Positions 6,453-10,614 of a DNA stretch of 10,614 nucleotides are shown piece by piece. The position numbers were made by a program, and so were the translations under genes. The notes under the pieces were generated by a model. It was not told where the DNA came from, did no database searches, and worked only from the letters and a program-made list of their open reading frames with translations. Location: the NCBI GenBank assembly GCA_018985235.1, contig JADGIG010000288.1:1-10614 (forward strand), read 5' to 3'. Origin of the DNA: Sanchytrium tribonematis. Taxonomy: Eukaryota > Sanchytriomycota > Sanchytriomycetes > Sanchytriales > Sanchytriaceae. The first letter of the stretch is position 1. Every line of letters starts with the position of its first letter.

Positions 6453-6902
6453 TCAAAAAGCTTTAGCAATTTTTAAAGCCGATACGATTGACGTTACAAA
6501 TAGACCCAACATACTTGCACTAGAAACGTATCCTCCCAATTTTCGTCCTTGAGGACCTTTCTTTCTATATCCACTCACATAAAGTTGTCGACCTACAAAA
6601 ACAGACAACCCTAAACCTGTCGCAATTTCGGGGTACTTAATTCCTCCGACTAACAACCAAACCAATGTCATTGGGATTTGTTCCAAATAATTGTGGTGCG
6701 CTCTCTGGTAACAGTTGAATTTGACCCATTGTTCATCTGTCAACTTGTCACTGTATCTTCCACTTCCTACATCAGGATAGTTTAATCCGAATTCACGTCT
6801 CAATTTTGAGATATAAAATCCTTGAGAGTAGCAATGAAAAGCTAATGTCGATGCTGTTGCGACGCAATAACCGTAAGCAGGTGCAAATAAAAAGTCACTC
6901 AT
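6453..6902 (-). CDS. Microsomal glutathione S-transferase 3-like (MAPEG), copy B
   Basis: This 149-residue tandem paralogue of copy A has the same segment order: hydrophobic 9-28, the loop NYPDVGSGRYSDKLTDEQW, and K-F-x-C-Y-QRAHHNYLE at 61-74 (R67, N71). VFVGRQLYVSGYRKKGPQGRK follows, then a last hydrophobic segment (about 124-144). Conservation with copy A is strongest in the central catalytic half and weakest in the last membrane segment. An upstream in-frame ATG at 6950 would add 16 residues, MSSMIFNFPFCKIFSN. ATG 6902 is preferred because it aligns with the copy A N-terminus and leaves a short leader after the neighbouring gene. The duplication suggests demand for peroxide or lipid-peroxide detoxification, or division between organelles (inference). 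Confidence 0.88.
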   Translation of the reverse strand: MSDFLFAPAYGYCVATASTLAFHCYSQGFYISKLRREFGLNYPDVGSGRYSDKLTDEQWVKFNCYQRAHHNYLEQIPMTLVWLLVGGIKYPEIATGLGLSVFVGRQLYVSGYRKKGPQGRKLGGYVSSASMLGLFVTSIVSALKIAKAF

Positions 6903-6961
6903 GTTTGAAAAAATTTTACAGAATGGGAAATTGAAAATCATTGAGCTCATAACATGTAAAA

Positions 6962-6967
6962 TTTATT
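6962..6967 (-). terminator. AATAAA poly(A) signal overlapping stop codon
   Basis: On the minus strand CAATAAAT covers the TAA stop (6965-6963) of the 109-residue gene. Confidence 0.5.
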
Positions 6968-7292
6968 GGTTGGGGTTCGATAAATATTGATTGTATAACG
7001 ATATCAATTCGTGATTGACTGAAAACAGATATACCAGTTTTGTTGAGATATCCTTGTACTCTTCAATCAAATCAGCCAACTCCTGAAGCTGGGATGGATC
7101 AACTGGACTTGTATCAATTACTACATCTTGGATCTGGAATACCTCTTCAATATTTTCGTCTGTCAGATCTATTTCATTGTCTGTAATATGTTGGAATGGT
7201 TCTAGTATCTTTTCATGCTTGCTATAAAATTGAAGTAGCTCTGGAATTATAGGATCATTAATAATTTGCTCCAAAGTACCACATCTGTCCAT
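6963..7292 (-). CDS. Small acidic helical protein, unassigned (possible dynactin p24/DCTN3-like)
   Basis: This is a 109-residue protein from ATG 7292 (the frame extends five codons further only to a TTG). It is acidic, has no signal peptide or membrane segment, and contains no cysteine pairs beyond one Cys near the N-terminus. Two helical parts flank an acidic middle (DNEIDLTDENIEEVFQIQD). The C-terminal part (DPSQLQELADLIEEYKD...YNQYL) has heptad-like leucine spacing typical of a coiled-coil subunit. That segment faintly recalls the C-terminus of dynactin p24 (the LLEEYN...LLSKQF...WDELL region) as I remember it. This is a hint, not an identification; other small coiled-coil complex subunits (Mediator, kinetochore) are equally possible. 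The stop sits 60 nt from the MAPEG copy B start on the same strand, and the gene diverges from the VIT transporter. Confidence 0.6.
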   Translation of the reverse strand: MDRCGTLEQIINDPIIPELLQFYSKHEKILEPFQHITDNEIDLTDENIEEVFQIQDVVIDTSPVDPSQLQELADLIEEYKDISTKLVYLFSVNHELISLYNQYLSNPNQ

Positions 7293-7489
7293 TATTATGT
7301 ATTCCAAATGTTTTAAAAGGAGATATAATATTGTAGTATTCCGCTTTTCTTTAATCGTGTAACTTTCAAAATAATGGATGTAATTAATAATTTTATATTA
7401 TATGCATGTGTTTGGTTCTCTATATATTAATTCCGATATGTCCGATTTACTCTAGATTTAAATCAACTTTTGCAAAACTCAAACAACAA
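7293..7489. promoter_or_regulatory. Divergent promoter region of the 109-aa gene and the VIT transporter
   Basis: This 197-nt, very AT-rich interval separates start codons on opposite strands. It contains TATATATTAA at 7421-7430, 60 nt before the preferred VIT ATG, and a TTTATATTATATGC stretch near 7391-7404. An in-frame ATG at 7406 could extend VIT N-terminally. No RNA gene or other frame of note is seen. Confidence 0.45.
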
Positions 7490-8254
7490 ATGGAGCAAGC
7501 GACTTTATCACCAAAGCACCAAGAAACCTCTACTATTTTAGGACACACGCACTACTCTCATCGCACTCAAATGCTTCGGGCATTATTGCTAGGAGCCAAT
7601 GATGGTTTAGTAAGCGTTGCAGCATTACTAATGGGGATCACCTCTGGAAGCACCAATTCTGACATTTTTGGTTTAGCCGGTGTTAGTGCGATCGTAGCTG
7701 GGTCGCTATCAATGGCCTGTGGGGAATACATAAGCGTTGCTTCTCAAAGAGACTCAGAAAGAGCGGATATTCAGAAAGAAATTGAAGAACAAAACAAAGG
7801 ACCCGAAGCTCAAGCTAGAGAATTAGAGCAATTAACTGCGATATATATTGGAAGAGGTTTATCTAGAGATCTAGCTAAACAGGTCGCCCAACAACTTACT
7901 GAGAAGGATGTTATTAAAGCACATGCTAGGGATGAGCATGGTATTGATTTGGATGAATTGGACGGTTGGGGAAGTGGTTTAGCCAATCCTATACAGGCTG
8001 CAATTACTAGTGCGATTGCTTTCATTGTAGGAGGCATTGTGCCATTGTTATGTGCCTTATGGGTTCCTTCAAATATTGGTAAAATAATAGTCATTTCAAT
8101 TGTTACTTGTATTACTCTGATAATATTTGGAATTATTGGGGCAAACCTAGGTGGAAGCTCTCTATTCAAAGGCGCATTTAGGAATTTTGTTGGCGGTGTT
8201 CTGGCCTTAGGCGTCAGTTTTGGCGTGGGTCAAATTTTTCATGTTCAGATCTAG
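7490..8254 (+). CDS. VIT/CCC1-family iron or manganese transporter
   Basis: This 254-residue protein is a VIT1 (PF01988) transporter, expected to move Fe2+/Mn2+ out of the cytosol, usually into a vacuole, in exchange for protons. Five hydrophobic segments are visible (about 30-52, 60-84, 166-190, 197-220, 232-250). The first carries the family motif GANDGLVS with D38. The second ends GEY-x-SV with E79 and is followed by SQRDSE. A charged domain (86-157) lies between segments two and three, rich in Glu (E99, E100, E106, E111, E113, E137), as in the metal-binding domain of VIT1. Its wording, 'ELEQLTAIYIGRGLSRDLAKQVAQQL', looks most like bacterial VIT proteins, while plant nodulin-21-type homologues are shorter here. 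HTHYSH near the N-terminus could bind metal. An ATG at 7406 would add 28 mostly hydrophobic residues. The gene ends 10 nt from the convergent cyclophilin stop. Confidence 0.88.
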   Translation: MEQATLSPKHQETSTILGHTHYSHRTQMLRALLLGANDGLVSVAALLMGITSGSTNSDIFGLAGVSAIVAGSLSMACGEYISVASQRDSERADIQKEIEEQNKGPEAQARELEQLTAIYIGRGLSRDLAKQVAQQLTEKDVIKAHARDEHGIDLDELDGWGSGLANPIQAAITSAIAFIVGGIVPLLCALWVPSNIGKIIVISIVTCITLIIFGIIGANLGGSSLFKGAFRNFVGGVLALGVSFGVGQIFHVQI

Positions 8255-8259
8255 TAAAA

Positions 8260-8265
8260 TTTATT
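8260..8265 (-). terminator. AATAAA poly(A) signal overlapping stop codon
   Basis: On the minus strand TAAATAAATTT joins the cyclophilin stop (8267-8265) to AATAAA, the same arrangement as in zinc-finger gene 1. The signal lies in the 10-nt gap to the convergent VIT gene. Confidence 0.5.
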
Positions 8266-8978
8266 TATCTTAATGCTCTGTAAACAAAATTGATAATAGC
8301 GATACCTGTAAGAAACACGAGCCAGAATGTATAATTATTAGACTCAGACTCTTCGCCTGTTTTCTCACCATCTTTCGAGGCTTCACCTTTGACCTCCTCC
8401 TTTGACTCTTCAATAGGTTTCTTAACATCAAGTGCGCCGCTATCAGAAATTTTCACTGTTTTACTTGGAGTGGATCCAGAAACCGCAACATTTTCAATCT
8501 TGGTAACAATATCCATTCCTTCTAAAATCTTCCCAAAAACTACATGTTTACCATCAAGCCATTGAGTTTTAACTGTAGTGATAAAGAACTGACTGCCGTT
8601 AGTATCCTTTCCGGAGTTTGCCATGCTCAAATAGCCAGGTCCTTCGTGCTTAATTTCAAAATTTTCATCAGGAAACTTGTTGCCATAAATAGATTTGCCA
8701 CCAGTACCATCACCTCTTGTGAAATCTCCACCCTGAATCATAAATTGTTTGATAACTCGATGAAAAATACTTCCTTTATATCCCGCTTCTTTCCCATCAA
8801 TTTTTGTACCCTTACACAATTCTAAGAAATTCTTGGCAGTTTTTGGGACAACATTTCCAAACAGCCCGATTACAATTCGGCCAAGCGATTCTTGCCCGTG
8901 CTTTATGTCAAAGTAGACCTTGTCAGTGACGACAGGCTCGACCGCTATAATGGCGCTTAACAAAAAAAATAATTGCAT
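8265..8978 (-). CDS. Secretory cyclophilin (peptidyl-prolyl isomerase), C-terminally membrane-anchored
   Basis: This is a 237-residue B-type cyclophilin that would catalyse proline cis-trans isomerisation during folding in the ER. The N-terminal hydrophobic stretch (about 1-13) is a signal peptide. The cyclophilin domain (about 20-186) keeps the active-site residues: FHR74VIKQF79MIQ82GGDF, GSQ130FF132, W140 and H145. An acidic Glu/Lys/Ser linker (188-215) leads to a single hydrophobic segment (216-233) ending YRALR, so the domain would face the ER lumen and the last residues the cytosol. Fungal ER cyclophilins with a C-terminal anchor are known. The gene is a paralogue of the gene at 9774-10568, which has a different C-terminus. 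It diverges from HIS6 across 29 bases and converges with VIT across 10. Confidence 0.92.
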   Translation of the reverse strand: MQLFFLLSAIIAVEPVVTDKVYFDIKHGQESLGRIVIGLFGNVVPKTAKNFLELCKGTKIDGKEAGYKGSIFHRVIKQFMIQGGDFTRGDGTGGKSIYGNKFPDENFEIKHEGPGYLSMANSGKDTNGSQFFITTVKTQWLDGKHVVFGKILEGMDIVTKIENVAVSGSTPSKTVKISDSGALDVKKPIEESKEEVKGEASKDGEKTGEESESNNYTFWLVFLTGIAIINFVYRALR

Positions 8979-9007
8979 TTCAAAATCCCCTTTTTATAAA
9001 ATATACA
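8979..9007. promoter_or_regulatory. 29-nt bidirectional promoter space between cyclophilin and HIS6
   Basis: Only 29 bases separate two start codons on opposite strands. The interval holds a CCCC/GGGG block (8987-8990) and TATAAA-like words on both strands (8995-9000 on plus, 8998-8992 on minus). The TATA words lie 7 and 13 bases from the respective ATG, so they cannot work at the usual distance unless the 5' UTR is almost absent. Part of each promoter probably lies within the opposite coding region (inference). Confidence 0.55.
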
Positions 9008-9766
9008 ATGACAAAATTTCGCCCATGTATCGACTTACACGAAGGAAAAGTGAAGCAAATTGTTGGCTCGACTTTGAGTGAAAATAAGGCTCAGACTAAT
9101 TTTATTTCAGAAAAATCACCTTCGTTTTATGCCAAATTATACAAAACTTACAATTTAAAAGGTGGACACATCATAATGTTAGGTCCTAAAAATGAAGATG
9201 CATGTGCAAACGCATTGAAAATATATCCTATGCAAGTCGGTGGTGGCATCAATATTATTAATTGTGAAAAATGGCTCAAGTTGGGAGCCACTAAAATAAT
9301 CGTAACTTCCTGTCTATTTGAGGGTGCAAAGTTTTCCGAAAGTAAATTGAAAGACATAAGTGAATTGATAGGTATTGACAAGCTCGTCGTGGATCTAAGT
9401 TGCAAATATGTACAAGATAATTTTCACGTTTGCACAAATAAATGGCAAACCACAACTGATTTGATAATTTCTCGAGATTCTATAAAAAGAATTGAAAGCT
9501 ATTGCAGTGAGTTATTGATTCATGCAATCGATGTTGAAGGTAAGCAATCTGGAATTGACGAGAAATTGCTTTCAGTTCTTACTGATTTTTGCGAAAAACC
9601 ATGTACATACGCTGGAGGAGCTAAATCTATAAAAGATCTGGATTTTGTAAACAACTTGACAAAAGGAAGGGTTGATGTTACTATTGGGAGTGCATTGGAT
9701 ATATTTGGAGGGAACATTCCTGTCGAAGATTGCGTAAAATGGAATGCAAAAAATTCAGGTTTATAA
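9008..9766 (+). CDS. HIS6: HIS6, ProFAR isomerase of histidine biosynthesis
   Basis: This 252-residue TIM-barrel enzyme (EC 5.3.1.16) converts ProFAR to PRFAR, the fourth step of histidine synthesis. The first strand is FRPCIDLHEGKVKQIVG with catalytic D9. The second acid is D130 in KLVVDLSC. Phosphate-binding loops are VGGG (77-80) and AGGAKS (202-207). The line HAIDVEGKQSGID, the NKWQT block and GSALDIFGG are characteristic of the eukaryotic HIS6 branch (yeast-like), as opposed to bacterial HisA. Length matches the family (yeast about 260). It is uninterrupted and complete, so the organism is likely to retain histidine synthesis, unusual for a strongly reduced intracellular parasite. No histidine-specific regulatory site could be recognised. 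The stop lies 7 nt from the convergent cyclophilin stop. Confidence 0.95.
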   Translation: MTKFRPCIDLHEGKVKQIVGSTLSENKAQTNFISEKSPSFYAKLYKTYNLKGGHIIMLGPKNEDACANALKIYPMQVGGGINIINCEKWLKLGATKIIVTSCLFEGAKFSESKLKDISELIGIDKLVVDLSCKYVQDNFHVCTNKWQTTTDLIISRDSIKRIESYCSELLIHAIDVEGKQSGIDEKLLSVLTDFCEKPCTYAGGAKSIKDLDFVNNLTKGRVDVTIGSALDIFGGNIPVEDCVKWNAKNSGL

Positions 9767-9773
9767 ATCTTTA

Positions 9774-10568
9774 CTACAATTCCTCCATTTTTTCGTCCTT
9801 AGCTTTCTTGGAATCTTTCTTATCTTGTTTCTTATCGGCTTTTGCATCAGATGCTTTCTCTTCTTTTTTATCGGCTTTCTTGTCCTCTTTCTTGTCTGCC
9901 TTTTTGTCGACTTTTTTATCTTCTTTTCTTTTGTCATTGGAAAAGTAATTCTTTCCTTCATCCAATTTAACCATTTTTTCTCCTTCTCGGAATGGCTCAA
10001 TTTTTATTTCTCCGCTATCTTTAATTTTAACTTCCTTGATAGGAGCATCTTTGTGGTCGGTTTTTGTCTTCTCAATTTTTCGAACAATATCCATACCTTC
10101 CAATACTTTACCAAAAACAACATGCTTACCATTTAACCAAGGTGTTGCTACAGTTGTAATAAAAAATTGACTCCCATTGGTATCTTTGCCAGCATTTGCC
10201 ATGCTCAAGTATCCTGCCTCTTTGTGAGTCAGTTTAAAGTTTTCATCCTTAAATTTTTCACCGTAGATGGATTTACCACCAGTACCGTCACCTTTAGTAA
10301 AGTCCCCACCTTGAAGCATAAAGTCAGCAATTACTCTATGAAATTTGCTACCTTTATAGCCAACTCCTTTCTCGCCATCGATTTCGGTGCCGTAAGCCAA
10401 GTCTACAAAATTCTTAACAGTCTTTGGCACTGTTTTACCGTACAAGCCAATTAAAATTCGACCCATTGCCTTTTTATCTTGGTCGATGTCAAAGTATACC
10501 AAGTGTGTTATTAATGGTCCTTTTCCTTTTCCTGCCAATACTAGAAGTGCAAAAATAACAAATATCAT
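9774..10568 (-). CDS. Secretory cyclophilin (peptidyl-prolyl isomerase) with lysine-rich C-terminal tail
   Basis: This is a 264-residue B-type cyclophilin. A signal peptide ([15 protein letters not shown]) precedes the catalytic domain (about 22-192). Active-site residues are FHR78VIADF83MLQ86GGDF, GSQ134FF136, W144 and H149. Between the aromatic core and the end, residues 209-260 form a low-complexity Lys/Asp/Glu tail built on [15 protein letters not shown]-type repeats. The protein ends DEKMEEL. A terminal x-x-E-L could act as a weak ER-retrieval signal of the KDEL/HEEL kind, but M-E-E-L is not a standard version. Unlike the paralogue at 8265-8978 there is no C-terminal membrane segment, so this form would be soluble and either luminal or secreted. 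The two copies surround HIS6 on the opposite strand. The ATG at 10568 is the first that gives the signal peptide. Confidence 0.92.
   Translation of the reverse strand: MIFVIFALLVLAGKGKGPLITHLVYFDIDQDKKAMGRILIGLYGKTVPKTVKNFVDLAYGTEIDGEKGVGYKGSKFHRVIADFMLQGGDFTKGDGTGGKSIYGEKFKDENFKLTHKEAGYLSMANAGKDTNGSQFFITTVATPWLNGKHVVFGKVLEGMDIVRKIEKTKTDHKDAPIKEVKIKDSGEIKIEPFREGEKMVKLDEGKNYFSNDKRKEDKKVDKKADKKEDKKADKKEEKASDAKADKKQDKKDSKKAKDEKMEEL
9789..9926 (-). repeat. Low-complexity Lys/Asp/Glu-coding repeat in cyclophilin tail
   Basis: These bases encode residues 215-260, composed almost only of K, D, E and A in units such as KADKKED and KVDKKAD. On the plus strand it appears as a pyrimidine-rich CTTTCTTATC-like tract. 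Such tracts vary in copy number between strains. The tail may bind RNA, Ca2+ or acidic partners (inference). Confidence 0.7.
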
Positions 10569-10614
10569 GTTTCAAAAAAATATTAGAATTTTCCAGATTC
10601 GTGACGAAATTTCA

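Noticed and set aside
4800-7292. Operon of four minus-strand genes
   Set aside because: Most of these genes have their own stop-linked AATAAA and the products are functionally unrelated. Ordinary separate eukaryotic transcription fits better.
7810-8169. 119-codon frame antisense to the VIT gene
   Set aside because: No recognisable domain. It is explained as the mirror of a hydrophobic, well-conserved coding region.
1-10614. Transposon, CRISPR array, prophage or toxin system
   Set aside because: No transposase, terminal inverted repeats, regular spaced repeats or phage-type genes were seen. The gene content is eukaryotic housekeeping.

Overview
The window looks like nuclear DNA from a compact, AT-rich fungal-type eukaryote. 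The evidence is a DUF2408/UPF0662 protein (a family known mainly from fungi), the eukaryotic ribosome-assembly nuclease NOB1, a eukaryote-type HIS6, a fungal vacuolar-type endopolyphosphatase, two secretory-pathway cyclophilins and GT-AG splicing. An early-diverging lineage such as Rozellomycota/Cryptomycota, or a relative, would fit the compaction and the very short intron. That placement is inference; no rRNA or other phylogenetic marker is present.

Layout. Bases 1-936 hold the 3' part of a probable GDP-fucose O-fucosyltransferase-like gene (+). From 1069 to 3447 a DUF2408 gene (+) is flanked by two short, paralogous single-C2H2-finger genes (+), with a possible decayed finger fragment between the first finger gene and DUF2408. 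The DUF2408 reading frame is interrupted by what reads as a 19-nt GT-AG intron (2617-2635). A PPN1-like endopolyphosphatase (+, 3494-4798) meets NOB1 (-, 4800-5759) tail to tail with one base between them. Next come two tandem microsomal glutathione S-transferase (MAPEG) genes (-) and a 109-residue unassigned gene (-, weak resemblance to dynactin p24). A VIT/CCC1-family iron/manganese transporter of bacterial-like layout (+, 7490-8254) converges with a membrane-anchored cyclophilin (-). That gene diverges from HIS6 (+) across only 29 bases. HIS6 in turn converges with a second secretory cyclophilin with a lysine-rich tail (-).

The 13 genes do not form one pathway. Several products would act in the endomembrane system: polyphosphate cleavage and metal import at a vacuole-like organelle, two luminal or membrane prolyl isomerases, O-glycosylation, and two ER/mitochondrial-type MAPEG enzymes. 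NOB1 serves 40S ribosome maturation and HIS6 serves histidine synthesis.

The most striking features concern genome economy. They are the 19-nt intron that completes the last protein repeat, AATAAA signals that overlap or abut stop codons (8 of 13 genes within 10 nt), convergent gene pairs spaced 1, 10 and 7 bases apart, and a 29-base bidirectional promoter space. Start codons were chosen as ATG. Several longer reading frames open with TTG, and I trimmed them to the first ATG supported by paralogue or family alignment.
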